From NCBI RefSeq assembly GCF_000826685.1, contig NZ_JROO01000003.1, forward strand, positions 1-64,000: DNA of 64,000 nt, in the 5' to 3' direction. Each line of letters opens with the position of its first letter. Within the stretch, counting starts at the first letter, position 1. This stretch comes from Streptomonospora alba. Its GTDB lineage: Bacteria; Actinomycetota; Actinomycetes; Streptosporangiales; Streptosporangiaceae. Shown here one piece after another: positions 47,336 through 57,675 of the stretch. A model generated the notes under the pieces. That model worked only from the letters and a program-made list of their open reading frames with translations. It did no database searches and was not told where the DNA came from. Made by a program: the position numbers and the translations under genes.

Positions 47336-50300
47336 CTAGTCCGTGCTTTCCGGGCTGTCGGGGTTCTGCGGGGGCTCCTGACCTTCGCCGTCGCCGTCCA
47401 ACCACTTGCGGATGACATTCAGCAGGTGGTCGAGGTTGACGGGCTTGGTCACGTAGTCCGATGCACCCGCCTCCAGGCTCCGTTCGCGGTCGCCCTGCAT
47501 CGCCTTGGCGGTCAGCGAGATGATCGGAAGCTCCGCGAACTGCGGCATCTCCCGGATGGCCCGCGTGGTGGCGTTGCCGTCGAGCTCGGGCATCATGATG
47601 TCCATCAGCACCAGCTCGACGTTCTCGTTGGCCTCCAGCTTCTCGATGCCCGAGTGGCCGTTGTCGGAGAAGTGCACCCGCAGCCCGTGCGCCTCCAGCG
47701 CGCTGGTCAGCGCGAACACGTTGCGGATGTCGTCGTCGACGATGAGCACCTCGCGCCCGGCCAGTGCCGCGTCCCGCTCGGGGTCGGGGGAGGCACCGGT
47801 CTCGGCGGACGCGCTCTCGCCCTCGGTCGCGCTCTCGGCGGGCTCGGCCAGGGCGGGCACCGACACCGGCTGCTCCTCGGCTCCCTCGGGCTCGCTCTCC
47901 TCCTCGACCTCGGCGGGCTCGATGGTCTCCAGCGGGCTCAGGTCGGCCGGGCTGTCGGGCACCTGCACGTCGACGTCGGTGAGCGGCTCGATGTCGGCGC
48001 GAGCCCCGGTCACCGGCTCCGGCGGGGAGTCCAGCGAGGCCTCCATCCGCTCGGCGGTGCCCTCGGGCACGCGCACCGGCAGCAGCAGAGTGAAGGTGCT
48101 GCCCTCGCCGTGGACGCTCTGCACCCGGATCTCGCCGCCCAGCAGCCGCGCGTAGTTCTGGCTGATGGACAGCCCCAGGCCGGTACCTCCGAAGCGCCGG
48201 CTGGTGCCGCCGTCGCCCTGGTGGAACGCCTCGAAGACCACCTGCAGCTTGTCGTCGGGGATGCCGATGCCGGTGTCGGCCACCGAGAGCGCGACGATCT
48301 CGTCGTTCTCGCCGAACATGTCGAGGTCGGCGTCCTCCAGCGCCCAGGCCGGCTCGATGAGCAGCCGGACCTCGCCGGTGCTGGTGAACTTCACCGCGTT
48401 GGACAGCAGGTTGCGCAGGATCTGCTGCAGCCGCTGCTCATCGGTCCACAGGTAGCTCGGGATGTCCGGGGAGACGTCCACGCCGAATGCCAGGCCGCGT
48501 TCGGCGGCCATCGGGCGGAAGGACGCCTCGACGTAGTCGACCAGCTGGCTGATGGACACGTCGGTGGGCTGCACCTCGGCCCGGCCGGCCTCGACCTTGG
48601 CAAGGTCCAGGATCTCGTCGATGAGCTGGAGCAGGTCGTGGCCCGCCTTGTGGATGGTCTGAGCGAACTCCACCTGCTTGGAGGTGAGGTTCTGCTCGCT
48701 GTTGTCGGCCAGCAGCCGCGCCAGGATGAGCAGGCTGTTCAGCGGCGTCCGCAGTTCGTGCGACATGTTCGCCAGGAACTCGGACTTGTACTTGGAGGAG
48801 ACCTGCAGCTGGTGGGCGCGGTCCTCCAGCGAGCGGCGCGCCCGTTCGATCTGGCGGTTCTGCAGCTCGATCGCGCGGTTCTGGCTGGCCAGCTGCCCCG
48901 CCTTGCTGTGCAGCTCGGCGTTCTTGCGGCGCAACTCCTCCTGCTGGCGCTGCAGCTCGTTGGAGCGCTCCTGCAGCGCGTTGGTCAACTGGCGCGACTG
49001 CAGCAGCAGGTACTCGGTCTTGGAGTTGGCCAGGATCGTGTTGACCGTGGTGCCCAACTGGGCCATCAGCTGGCGCAGGAAGTCCAGGTGCACCTCGCGG
49101 AAGCGCCCGTAGGAGCCCAGCTCGACCACGCCCAGGACCCGGTCCTCGGAGATGATCGGGAAGATCGCTATGGTCAGCGGCGCCGCCTCGCCCAGGCCCG
49201 AGCCGACCTTGACGTAGCCCGACGGCACGTCGTGGATGATCATCTCGCGCTTCTGCGCGATGACCTCGCCGACCAGGCCCGAGCCCGAGCGCACCCGGCG
49301 GCGGTCGTCGTCGGGGCGGTAGCCGAAGCTGCCGAAGAGCAGGAAGACCTCTTCGTCGTCCTTCTCCTCGGGCAGGTAGCAGGCGCCGTGCTGTGCCTCG
49401 ACCAGCGGGGTGACCTCGGTCATGATGAGTCGGGCCAGCTCGTTGAGGTCGCGGTGGCCCTGGATGTGCCCGGAGATGCGCGCCAGGTTGCTCTTCAGCC
49501 AGTCCTCGTCGCGCTGCGAAGCGGTGGTCTCGCGCAGATTGCTCACCATCAGGTTGATGTTGTCCTTGAGCTTCTGCATCTCGCCGCGGGCGTCGACCTG
49601 GATGTTCTGGGTGAGGTCGCCGCGGGTGACCGCGCTGGCCACCTCGCCGATCGCGCGCACCTGGGTGGTCAGGTTGCCGGCCAGCTCGTTGACGCTGTCG
49701 GTGAGCTGCTTCCAGGTGCCCGAGACGCCGTCGACCTTGGCCTGGCCGCCCAGCTCGCCCTCGCTGCCGACCTCGTGGGCGACGCGGGTGACCTCGGTGG
49801 CGAACGCCGAGAGCTGGTCCACCATGATGTTCACGGTGTCCTTCAGCTCCAGGATCTCGCCCTGGGCGTCGACGGTGATCTTCTTGGACAGGTCGCCCTT
49901 GGCCACCGCGGAGGTGACCTGGGAGATGTTGCGCACCTGGGTGGTGAGGTTCTGCGACATCGAGTTGACGTTCTCGGTGAGGTCCTTCCAGATACCCGAG
50001 ACGCCCTTGACGTCGGCGCGGCCGCCCAGCTTGCCCTCGGTGCCCACCTCGCGGGCCATGCGGGTGACCTCGTCGGAGAAGGAGTCGAGCTGGTCGACCA
50101 TGACGTTGATGGTGTCCTTCAGCTCCAGGATCTCGCCCTTGGCGTTGACCGTGACCTTCTTGGTCAGGTCGCCGCGCGCGACCGCCTGGGTGACGATGGA
50201 GATCTGGCGCACCTGGTGGGTCAGGTTGTTGGCCATGGAGTTGACGTTGTCGGTCAGGTCCTTCCAGACGCCCGAGACGCCGCGCACGTGCGCCTGGCCG

Positions 50301-51652
50301 CCCAGCGTCCCCTCGGTACCGACCTCGCGGGCCATGCGGGTGACCTCGTTGGCGAAGGACTCCAACTGGTCGACCATCGTGTTGACCGTGTCCTTGAGGT
50401 CGAGCATCTCGCCCTGGGCGTCGACCGTGATCTTCTTGGACAGGTCGCCCTTGGCCACCGCCGTGGTCACCTGCGAGATGTTGCGCACCTGGTAGGTGAG
50501 GCTGTTGGCCATGGAGTTGACGTTGTCGGTCAGGTCCTTCCAGATGCCCGACACGCCCTTGACGTTGGCGCGGCCGCCCAGCTTGCCCTCGGTACCGACC
50601 TCGCGGGCCACCCGAGTGACCTCGTCGGCGAAGGAGTCGAGCTGGTCGACCATCGTGTTGACCGTGTCCTTGAGCTGAAGCATCTCGCCTTGGACGTCCA
50701 CGGTCACCTTGCGGCTCAGGTCGCCGCGCGCCACGGCCGTGGTCACCTGCGAGATGTCGCGCACCTGGTTGGTCAGGTTGTCGGCCATGGAGTTGACGTT
50801 GTCGGTCAGGTTCTTCCAGATGCCCGACACGCCCTTGACGTTGGCGCGGCCGCCCAGCTTGCCCTCGGTGCCCACCTCGCGGGCCACCCGCGTGACCTCG
50901 TCGGCGAACGTCGACAGCTGGTCCACCATGCCGTTCACGGTGTCCTTCAGCTGCAGCATCTCGCCCTGGACGTCGACCGTCACCTTGCGGCTCAGGTCGC
51001 CTTCGGCCACCGCGGTGGTGACTTCGGAGATGTTTCGCACCTGCGCAGTCAGGCGCGAGGCCATCTGGTTGACCGACTCCGTGACGTCGCGCCAGGCGCC
51101 GGAGACCCCGTCGACCTTGGCGCTGCCGCCCAGCTTGCCCTCGGTGCCCACCTCGCGGGCCACCCGAGTGACCTCGTTGGTGAACCCGTTCATCTGGTCG
51201 GCCATGCGGTTGACCGACGTGGCCAGACGCAGCAGGTCGCCGTGCAGCGAACCGTGGCGGCTGGTGAGGTCGACCCGCTGGGAGAGGTCGCCGCCGGCGA
51301 CCGCGTCCAGAATCTGGGCGACGGAGGTCACAGGCTCGCTTACCTCGTCGAGCAGCTGGTTGAGCGACCTGACGCTCTTGCCCCACGCGCCGCGGGCGGG
51401 GCTTACGGCGATGCGCTCGTTGAGCCGGCCCTCGGTGCTGACGACACCGCCGACCCGCTGCAGCTCGCTGCTGAGCTGCTCGCAGTGGTCCAGAACCTGG
51501 TTGAACACGGAGGCGATCTCACCCGAGCGGCCCTCGCCGCGAGAGTCCAGCCGTACACTGAAATCGCCGTCTCGCATGCTGTAGAGCGCGCGGAGCAGCT
51601 CGTCGAGCTGTGCATCGTGCTTGTCGTCCGGCGCCCGTGTGGCCTCGGGCAT
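47336..51652 (-). CDS. Poly-HAMP hybrid sensor histidine kinase, OsaA-like
   Basis: A 1438-residue soluble hybrid kinase without membrane helices. Residues about 20-720 hold a degenerate N-terminal HAMP and seven GDLS/T HAMP modules (about 92 residues each, six full [17 protein letters not shown] copies). A GAF domain (about 730-860) and a long coiled coil (about 870-945) follow. HisKA has the phosphoacceptor H965 in MSHELRTPL, the ATPase domain spans about 1070-1200 (N-box [10 protein letters not shown]), and after an acidic linker a receiver domain has D1351 in [12 protein letters not shown]. Similar architectures are osmosensing group III kinases of fungi (Nik1/Hog pathway) and OsaA-type kinases of Streptomyces. 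The ATG has AGGAGGGG. Its signal is not known from sequence. Confidence 0.95.
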   Translation of the reverse strand: MPEATRAPDDKHDAQLDELLRALYSMRDGDFSVRLDSRGEGRSGEIASVFNQVLDHCEQLSSELQRVGGVVSTEGRLNERIAVSPARGAWGKSVRSLNQLLDEVSEPVTSVAQILDAVAGGDLSQRVDLTSRHGSLHGDLLRLATSVNRMADQMNGFTNEVTRVAREVGTEGKLGGSAKVDGVSGAWRDVTESVNQMASRLTAQVRNISEVTTAVAEGDLSRKVTVDVQGEMLQLKDTVNGMVDQLSTFADEVTRVAREVGTEGKLGGRANVKGVSGIWKNLTDNVNSMADNLTNQVRDISQVTTAVARGDLSRKVTVDVQGEMLQLKDTVNTMVDQLDSFADEVTRVAREVGTEGKLGGRANVKGVSGIWKDLTDNVNSMANSLTYQVRNISQVTTAVAKGDLSKKITVDAQGEMLDLKDTVNTMVDQLESFANEVTRMAREVGTEGTLGGQAHVRGVSGVWKDLTDNVNSMANNLTHQVRQISIVTQAVARGDLTKKVTVNAKGEILELKDTINVMVDQLDSFSDEVTRMAREVGTEGKLGGRADVKGVSGIWKDLTENVNSMSQNLTTQVRNISQVTSAVAKGDLSKKITVDAQGEILELKDTVNIMVDQLSAFATEVTRVAHEVGSEGELGGQAKVDGVSGTWKQLTDSVNELAGNLTTQVRAIGEVASAVTRGDLTQNIQVDARGEMQKLKDNINLMVSNLRETTASQRDEDWLKSNLARISGHIQGHRDLNELARLIMTEVTPLVEAQHGACYLPEEKDDEEVFLLFGSFGYRPDDDRRRVRSGSGLVGEVIAQKREMIIHDVPSGYVKVGSGLGEAAPLTIAIFPIISEDRVLGVVELGSYGRFREVHLDFLRQLMAQLGTTVNTILANSKTEYLLLQSRQLTNALQERSNELQRQQEELRRKNAELHSKAGQLASQNRAIELQNRQIERARRSLEDRAHQLQVSSKYKSEFLANMSHELRTPLNSLLILARLLADNSEQNLTSKQVEFAQTIHKAGHDLLQLIDEILDLAKVEAGRAEVQPTDVSISQLVDYVEASFRPMAAERGLAFGVDVSPDIPSYLWTDEQRLQQILRNLLSNAVKFTSTGEVRLLIEPAWALEDADLDMFGENDEIVALSVADTGIGIPDDKLQVVFEAFHQGDGGTSRRFGGTGLGLSISQNYARLLGGEIRVQSVHGEGSTFTLLLPVRVPEGTAERMEASLDSPPEPVTGARADIEPLTDVDVQVPDSPADLSPLETIEPAEVEEESEPEGAEEQPVSVPALAEPAESATEGESASAETGASPDPERDAALAGREVLIVDDDIRNVFALTSALEAHGLRVHFSDNGHSGIEKLEANENVELVLMDIMMPELDGNATTRAIREMPQFAELPIISLTAKAMQGDRERSLEAGASDYVTKPVNLDHLLNVIRKWLDGDGEGQEPPQNPDSPESTD
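49580..51270 (-). repeat. Tandem HAMP-coding repeats of about 276 bp
   Basis: Six full copies, each coding for about 92 residues with EVTR(V/M)A(R/H)EVG, then [12 protein letters not shown] and GDLS(R/K)K(V/I). Neighbouring copies in the middle are very similar in DNA, which makes recombination and copy-number change possible. Confidence 0.9.
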
Positions 51653-52027
51653 GATCCCCTCCTAATACTGCTCACTACGGGCATCTCGGGCCGGTTGGGG
51701 GACCGGGGGCCGCCTGTTCGAGGAGTGATCCGACCTGGCAGGATCGTCGTCCCCGGTCATCGACGCACCGTACCGTTAAGGACGATGGCCATACCAGACG
51801 TCAGCCGAGATGGACCGCGAGCTCCAGGTTATGCGGCCCAACAGCCCACTGGACGAACGTTCTGAAATGATGACTCCGTTGCTGTCCCCACTCTGCCCGC
51901 TTCGGGGAGCGCACGCGGACACCGCGGGTCGTCGCCGATCGAAGGGATCGGGAGCCGGGACCTCCGCGGCCGCCCTGCGGTCGTCCCCGCCTTCCTCCCG
52001 CAACTGGAGAGACCGTACGGCTTCACG
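51653..52027. other. Divergent intergenic region between the hybrid kinase and the SpoIIE-type gene
   Basis: 375 bases which must hold both promoters. TTAACGGTAC on the minus strand (near 51770) and TGGTAT (near 51790) are loose sigma-B-like fragments (GGGTAY), but no full match was found. No gene is credible here. Confidence 0.45.
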
Positions 52028-54244
52028 ATGCCACACGAGACGATGAAGGCCGCCCGGCGCGAGTTCTCGCCCACCCCCGGGACCGCGGCCGAGGCGCGGG
52101 AATTCGTGCGCGACACCCTCAGCGAGTGGAGCGCCGACCAGTCCGCCGACGACGTCGTCCTGCTCGTCAGCGAGCTGGTCACCAACGCGGTCGTGCACGC
52201 CGAGAGCATTCTGGAGCTGGTCGTACGCCGCCTGCCCGGCGCGGTCGAGGTCGTGGTGGCCGACCGGGTCCCCGAGCGCGCCGTCCCCCAGGCGGGCCCG
52301 CTGTCGGTCGACACCTCCCCCTCCGCCGACCCCGGGCGCAGCGGCGGGCTGGGCCTGGCGCTGGCCGGGGCGATCGCCACCAGCTGGGGCGTCAGCTACA
52401 GCAAGGACGACAAGGCCGTCTGGTTCCGGATCCAGGACGAGGCCGGCGAGGATGCGAAGGACCCGGTCGAGAACGGTGAGGCCGCCGGCTCCTCGCTCGA
52501 GCCGCCGGCGCCGGTGCGCCCTACCCGGCGCCGACCGGTCCGACCCAACCCCTGGGCCGCGCTCGACGCCGCGCTCTCGGCGCGCCTGCCGCTGCCCGAG
52601 CTGCTCGACCGCACCGTGGAGTACTCCCGCTCGGCGCTGGGCGGCGACGCCGCCTATATCGCCCTGGCCACCACCGACGAGACCGAGTGGGATCTGCGCG
52701 CGGCCACCGGCCTGACCGACGAGCCCTGGCGGCCGTTCCGCAGCCGCACGGAGGAGACCTTCCCCTCGGTGACACCGGCGCCGGGGGCCACGATCAACGA
52801 CGACCTGATGATCGCCCGTGCCCACCGGGGCAAGCTTGCCCAGGCCGGGATGCGCTCGCTGGTGACCGCGCCGCTGATCGTCGACGGCCGCGTCACCGGG
52901 CTGATCGGCGTCGCCTCGCGGCGCGTCCGGCACTTCGGCGACACCGCCGCCAAGCGCCTGCAGGACGGCGCCGACCGCATCGCGCTGCCGATCGAGCGCG
53001 CGCGGCTGGCCGAGGTCGAGCTCGCCCGCCGCGCCAGTCTGAGCTTCCTGGCCGAGGCCAGCGACCTGCTCACGGGCACCCTCGACGAGCAGATGACCGC
53101 GGCGCTGGCCTGCCAGCTGGTGGCCTCGCGGTTGGGCAGCTGGTGCGCGGTGCACTCCACCAACGAGATGGGCACCACGCGGCTGACGCACGCCATCCAC
53201 CGCAACGAGAACTACAACGACGTGCTGCGCACCCTGCTGACCGAGCTGCCGCCGCACGTCCAGCGCGAGGCGCGCCCGCTGTGGAGCCGCGAGATGCTCT
53301 CGGCCGCCGGCCTGGTCGACGAGCTGCTGCTGGAGCTGGCCGAAGGGCCCGCCATCAGCGTGCCGCTGGTGGCCCACGGCCAGATCCTGGGCCGGCTGAC
53401 GCTGGGCAAGGACGCCGACGAGGACTTCACCCGCGACGACGTCGACGTGGTCGACGACCTCGCCCGCCGGGTGTCCTCGGCGATGGAGAACGCTCGGCTG
53501 TACGCGGGCCAGACCTCGATGAGCGAGGCGCTGCAGCGCAGCCTGCTGCCGGCGAAGGAGAAGGAGCCGGCCATCCCCGGAGTCGACCACGCGGTCTTCT
53601 ACCGCTCGGCCGACGAGCGCACGGTGGTCGGCGGCGACTTCTACGACGTGTTCGCCACCGACGGCCGGTGGTGCTTCGCGATCGGCGACGTGTGCGGCAC
53701 CGGCCCCGAGGCCGCGGCGGTCACCGGCCTGGCGCGGCACACCCTGCGCGCGCTGGCGCGTGAGGGGTTCTCGCCCGCCCACATCATGGACCGGCTGAAC
53801 AAGGCCATCCTGGACGAGAACACCAGTACCCGGTTCCTGACCATGCTCTACGGCGAGATGACCCCGCTGGGCGCGCCGGGCCAGGGCATGCGCCTGCGCC
53901 TCGTCTCGGCCGGCCATCCGCTGCCGCTGCGGCTCAACCAGAAGGGCGAGGTCGACTCCGTCGGCAGCTCCCAGCCGCTGCTGGGCGCGTTCGAGGACGT
54001 CGACTTCTTCACCGAGACCCTGGAGATCGGGTCGGGCGACGTGCTGCTGGCGGTCACCGACGGCGTCACCGAGCGCCGCAACGGCGCGGCGATGCTCGGC
54101 GACGAGGGCCTGCGGGACATCTTCGCCAACTGCTCGGGCCTGACGGCCCAGGCCGTCATCGTCCGCATCGACCGCGACCTGGAGGAGTTCGCCCCGGGCG
54201 GCCACACCGACGACACGGCCATGCTTGTGCTGCGGTTCCTCTAG
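52028..54244 (+). CDS. ATPase-GAF-PP2C regulator, OsaC/RsbU-like
   Basis: A 738-residue multi-domain protein. An N-terminal RsbW-like GHKL ATPase (about 10-140) has the N-box VLLVSELVTNAVVHAE and RSGGLGLALAGA. A low-complexity linker is followed by two GAF-like domains (about 180-340 and 345-490), a short coiled coil (QTSMSEALQRSLLPAKEKEP) and a SpoIIE/PP2C phosphatase (about 515-738) with VVGGDFYDVF, GDVCGTGPEAAAVTG and GGHTDDTAMLVLRFL. It thus joins an anti-sigma kinase and an antagonist phosphatase. OsaC of S. coelicolor has a similar plan. Start ATG 52028; ATG 52043 is also possible and neither has a strong ribosome site. Divergent from the kinase. Confidence 0.92.
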   Translation: MPHETMKAARREFSPTPGTAAEAREFVRDTLSEWSADQSADDVVLLVSELVTNAVVHAESILELVVRRLPGAVEVVVADRVPERAVPQAGPLSVDTSPSADPGRSGGLGLALAGAIATSWGVSYSKDDKAVWFRIQDEAGEDAKDPVENGEAAGSSLEPPAPVRPTRRRPVRPNPWAALDAALSARLPLPELLDRTVEYSRSALGGDAAYIALATTDETEWDLRAATGLTDEPWRPFRSRTEETFPSVTPAPGATINDDLMIARAHRGKLAQAGMRSLVTAPLIVDGRVTGLIGVASRRVRHFGDTAAKRLQDGADRIALPIERARLAEVELARRASLSFLAEASDLLTGTLDEQMTAALACQLVASRLGSWCAVHSTNEMGTTRLTHAIHRNENYNDVLRTLLTELPPHVQREARPLWSREMLSAAGLVDELLLELAEGPAISVPLVAHGQILGRLTLGKDADEDFTRDDVDVVDDLARRVSSAMENARLYAGQTSMSEALQRSLLPAKEKEPAIPGVDHAVFYRSADERTVVGGDFYDVFATDGRWCFAIGDVCGTGPEAAAVTGLARHTLRALAREGFSPAHIMDRLNKAILDENTSTRFLTMLYGEMTPLGAPGQGMRLRLVSAGHPLPLRLNQKGEVDSVGSSQPLLGAFEDVDFFTETLEIGSGDVLLAVTDGVTERRNGAAMLGDEGLRDIFANCSGLTAQAVIVRIDRDLEEFAPGGHTDDTAMLVLRFL

Positions 54245-54648
54245 GCACCACCGAGGTCGGGACACCGCCCCGGCATGGGTGGGGTGGAGGGGTCGGCCAC
54301 CGCACCGGCGTGCCCGCAATCCAGTAGGTGGGCTGCGGCGATGGGGCGCAGCTCGCCCAGCGAGCGATCCCGCTCGCTGCCACCGCCACCCACCGGCGAC
54401 GCTTCGCGTCACGTGTTTCGCCGGGCAGCCGAGCGCACGCCGCACATTCCGAAGAGCCGCAAGCGCGCCACCCGAGCGGTGGTGCACCGTTCCAGGCCGG
54501 ATCTCCCGCCGCGCGGCGGCAAGCAGGCGGCGGCGCTTCGCGCGCACGGCCCCATCGCCGCGACCTCTCGGACAGCCGGCTCCGCGCGGGTTCCGAGGGG
54601 GTCCTTCCCAGCCCGCAGGCGCTTCGGCGAACTCCCCGGACATCGGGC
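54245..54648. other. Convergent intergenic region
   Basis: 404 bases between convergent genes. The one clear element is an 8-bp stem AGCGAGCG/CGCTCGCT (54359-54378), a possible terminator. No gene seen. Confidence 0.5.
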
Positions 54649-55254
54649 CTAAAGCCAGCCCATGCCCTGCGCGGTACGGATCGCCGACATGCGGTTGGCG
54701 GCGCCGGTCTTGGTGATGGCGCTGGAGAGGTAGTTGCGCACGGTGCCTTCGGTCAGGTGGAGGGTCCGGGCGATGTCCGCCACCGCCCCTCCCTCGGCCG
54801 CGGCGCGCAGCACCTCGGTTTCGCGGCCCGTCAGCGGGTTCTCCCCCGAAGCCATCGCGGCGGCCGCCAGCTCGGTGTCGATGTAGCGCCCGCCGCCGTG
54901 CACCTTGCGTATCGCACCGGCGAGCTGGTCCACGGGCGCGTCCTTGGCCAGGAAGCCGCGCGCCCCGGCGGCCAGCGCACGGCGCAGGTAGCCGGGGCGG
55001 CCGAAGCTGGTGAGCATCAGCACGCCGCAGGCGGGCGCCGCGGCCCGCAGTTCGGCGGCGACCTCCAGCCCGCCCTTGCCGGGCATCTCGATGTCGAGGA
55101 CCGCGATGTCGGCCTCGGCGCGGGCGACCGCTGCGGCGACCTCGTCGCCCCGCCCCACCTGGGCGGCCACCTCCAGGTCGGGTTCCAGACCGAGCAGGGC
55201 CGCGATCGCGCCGCGCACCAGGTGCTCGTCGTCGGCGAGTACCACTCGGATCAC
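54649..55254 (-). CDS. NarL/DesR-type response regulator
   Basis: A 201-residue regulator with a receiver domain (acidic pair in VVLADDEHLVRG, phosphoacceptor in IAVLDIEMPGKGG) and a LuxR-type helix-turn-helix (LTGRETEVLRAAAEGGAVAD, TEGTVRNYLSSAI). The GTG start overlaps the kinase stop by four bases (GTGA). Together with the kinase it would control the ABC exporter upstream; a perfect 16-bp palindrome before the exporter operon is a candidate site. Confidence 0.93.
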   Translation of the reverse strand: MIRVVLADDEHLVRGAIAALLGLEPDLEVAAQVGRGDEVAAAVARAEADIAVLDIEMPGKGGLEVAAELRAAAPACGVLMLTSFGRPGYLRRALAAGARGFLAKDAPVDQLAGAIRKVHGGGRYIDTELAAAAMASGENPLTGRETEVLRAAAEGGAVADIARTLHLTEGTVRNYLSSAITKTGAANRMSAIRTAQGMGWL

Positions 55255-56558
55255 GCGGCCACGTCCTCTCTGCCCGGCTGCTCGCCGCCTGCGCTCCCGT
55301 CGCCGCCGTCCGGCCGTTCCGGCAGCGGCAGGACGGCACGCAGCAGGAAGCCCGTCCCGACAGAGGCCGGCCCCGCAGTGAGGGCTCCCCCGGCGGCGGA
55401 GACACGCTCCGCCAGCCCGGCAAGGCCGTTGCCGAAGGGCGCGGCGGCATCGGCGCCCTGCTGCGCACCGTCGTCGAAGACCTCGGTGACCAAGGCGGAT
55501 CCGTCGCGGCGCAGAGCGACGGTGCAGTTCCTGGCCGAACTGTGCCGCAGTACGTTCGTGGTGCCCTCGCGCACCACCCACGAGGCGATCGACCGCTGCT
55601 CGGCGGGGACGTCGACGTCGGCGCCGCTGACGGTGCAGCGTACTCCCGCGGCGGTGAGGACCGCCTGGACTCCCGCGGCTTCGGCGGCCAGGTCCACGTC
55701 GCGGTAACCGGACACGGCGGTGCGCACCTCGCGCAGCGCGTCGCGCGCCAAGTGCTGCACGGCGCTCATCTCGCGGGAGGCCGCCTGCGGGTCGATCCCG
55801 GTCAACCGCGCGGCCAGTTCGCTCTTCACGGCGAGTGCGGAGAGGCTGTGTCCGAGCAGGTCGTGCATGTCGCGCGCGAAGCGCAGCCGCTCCTCGGAGA
55901 CAGCCAGGCGCGCCTGGGCGTCGCGGGCCGCGTGCGCCTCGGTGACCAGGTCCCACAGCGCGATGATGGCGACGTTGCTGGCCAGCAGGACGACGAAGAC
56001 GACCAGTTGGAGGACCGCCAATACGGCCAGGGCGGCCGCGCTCTCCCTCAGCGAGGACCCGCCGATCGCCATACCGACCAGGAGGGGGGCTAGACCGGCG
56101 GCCAGCATCAGCACCGTGTATGCGGCCTTGTGCCGGAACCGGCCGGTGACGGCGACGCTGGCGGCCCAGAACTGGGACGTGCTCAGCGCTGGAGGGTTGG
56201 GGCCGAGTAGCCCGACCGCGACCAGCAGGAGCAGATAGGACAGCACCACGTCGCGGCGCAGCGCAGTGGCCGGGCGGTCGATGCGGGTGCGGATGACACG
56301 CATCGACGCATAGGCCAACGCGAGCGAGCACAGCACCCCGGCAGCCGACAACGCCACGCCCGCGCCGCCGGGGGCACGGCTGGCGAACGTCGTCATCGCC
56401 TCGTTCGGCGCCCCGATGTTGGTCGCCGCGAAAGCCGGGGACAGCACGCAGAACACCGGCGTGCTCAGCGACAGCGCAAGCACGATACGGCGTGCGCGGT
56501 CGATCCTGCGGCCGCTGCGGTCCGAGTGGGCCAGCGCCGTCGTGTCGTGGTCCGCCAC
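55251..56558 (-). CDS. DesK-type sensor histidine kinase
   Basis: A 435-residue kinase. The N-terminal half has about five to six membrane helices (between residues 24 and 215). HisKA_3 has the phosphoacceptor in RFARDMHDLLGHSLSALAVK, and the ATPase domain has the N-box REGTTNVLRHSSA and FGNGLAGLAERV. The GTG start has GGAGGA five bases upstream. The lack of a large outer domain suggests that it senses the membrane or a drug in it, as in DesK or LiaS. It is followed directly by its regulator. Confidence 0.92.
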   Translation of the reverse strand: MADHDTTALAHSDRSGRRIDRARRIVLALSLSTPVFCVLSPAFAATNIGAPNEAMTTFASRAPGGAGVALSAAGVLCSLALAYASMRVIRTRIDRPATALRRDVVLSYLLLLVAVGLLGPNPPALSTSQFWAASVAVTGRFRHKAAYTVLMLAAGLAPLLVGMAIGGSSLRESAAALAVLAVLQLVVFVVLLASNVAIIALWDLVTEAHAARDAQARLAVSEERLRFARDMHDLLGHSLSALAVKSELAARLTGIDPQAASREMSAVQHLARDALREVRTAVSGYRDVDLAAEAAGVQAVLTAAGVRCTVSGADVDVPAEQRSIASWVVREGTTNVLRHSSARNCTVALRRDGSALVTEVFDDGAQQGADAAAPFGNGLAGLAERVSAAGGALTAGPASVGTGFLLRAVLPLPERPDGGDGSAGGEQPGREDVAA

Positions 56559-56758
56559 CCGCGTCCTCCTCCCCTGCCGATCCGGTATCCGCGCCGATCA
56601 GCCTAAACGCCCGGGGGCCGGCCTCGGCCCGGCCGACAGGCCCCGGGGGTCCCGGCGAGCGCACACACGGATACCGGCGGGGCCGGCCGTCCTCCGGTCC
56701 CCGCCGCTCCGTGCCGCCGACGGGAGCGCGCCCGTGCCCCGCCGGCGGTGCCTGACAC

Positions 56759-57622
56759 TCATCCCGGCTGGCGCGGGTCCCAGCGGAAGTAGCGCAAAGC
56801 CAGCACCGACAGGGCCGTCCAGACCAGCACCACCGCCAGCGACGGCAGCGCGGCGGCCCACAGGTCCAGCCCCGTCGCCGGGCTCGCGCCGGCCAGTCCG
56901 CCGAACACGTCGTGGCCGGTGTATCCGCCGCGCAGCAGATCCACCACGGGCGCCATCGGCAGCAGCCGGCAGACCGTCTCGAGTTCGCCGGGCATCATCT
57001 CCAGCGGGACCATCAGCCCGCTGGAGGAGTAAAGGGCCAGGAACGGCAGCATGCTGATCATCTGCGCGCTCTCGGCGTTGCGGGCCAAGCGGGTGGACGC
57101 GGCGCCCAGCAGCACCATGGTGACCGTGCTCAGCACCACGGTCAGCGCGACCATCACCGGGTCGGCCGGAAGCTCGCCGGATCCGCCGATCAGGACACCC
57201 ACCGGCACAGCGGTGAGCAGCACGACAACGGCCAGCACCGAGAGTGTGGTCGCGCCGAACAGCGCGAGGGGCGGCACCCCGCTGGCGCGGAAGCGCTTGA
57301 GGATCAGCTGCTCGCGGCGGGCCGCGTAGGTGTTGGAGACGTGCATGATGCCGATCATCATGATGATGGCGGCCGGGGAGCCTGTCAGCGCCAGGGTCTC
57401 GTTGGAGACGCCGGGAACGGGCGACTCCCCCTGCGTGACGACCCCGAGGAAGACGAAGACCAGGGGGAACAGCACGAAGAACAGGGCCGTGCGGTAGCGG
57501 TAGATGAGGGTGAACTCGGTACGGGTCAGCCGCAGCGTCTGGCGGAGTGTGCTCACGGGCCGGCGCTGCCGCGCCCCCGCGGTCCCCGTCGGCGCGGCGG
57601 TGGCCGTCTGCTGAGTGGTCAT
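56759..57622 (-). CDS. ABC-2 type transporter permease
   Basis: A 287-residue membrane protein with six helices: about 44-64, 80-105, 125-150, 160-180, 190-215 and 250-270. The plan and the AARREQLILKRFRASGVPPL stretch are those of DrrB-like export permeases. The ATG at 57622 has AGAGGA seven bases upstream. It lies 53 bases after its ATPase and 200 bases ahead of the sensor kinase. Confidence 0.92.
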   Translation of the reverse strand: MTTQQTATAAPTGTAGARQRRPVSTLRQTLRLTRTEFTLIYRYRTALFFVLFPLVFVFLGVVTQGESPVPGVSNETLALTGSPAAIIMMIGIMHVSNTYAARREQLILKRFRASGVPPLALFGATTLSVLAVVVLLTAVPVGVLIGGSGELPADPVMVALTVVLSTVTMVLLGAASTRLARNAESAQMISMLPFLALYSSSGLMVPLEMMPGELETVCRLLPMAPVVDLLRGGYTGHDVFGGLAGASPATGLDLWAAALPSLAVVLVWTALSVLALRYFRWDPRQPG

Positions 57623-57675
57623 GGCTGGGTCCTCTGCTGTGGTGCGGTGGGGGCTCGTGGGCTGCGGGGGGCGCC

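Noticed and set aside
49580..51270. Tandem DNA repeats as a mobile element or CRISPR-like array
   Set aside because: The repeats are in frame and code for HAMP modules; there are no spacers, terminal repeats or transposase.
47426..51865. A plus-strand open frame of 1479 codons opposite the hybrid kinase
   Set aside because: It is the antisense of a clear multi-domain kinase, has no family motif and arises from GC-rich codon use in repeated HAMP units.
51810..52046. A 78-codon plus-strand frame in the kinase/PP2C divergent gap
   Set aside because: No ribosome site, overlaps the start of the ATPase-PP2C gene out of frame and has no similarity.
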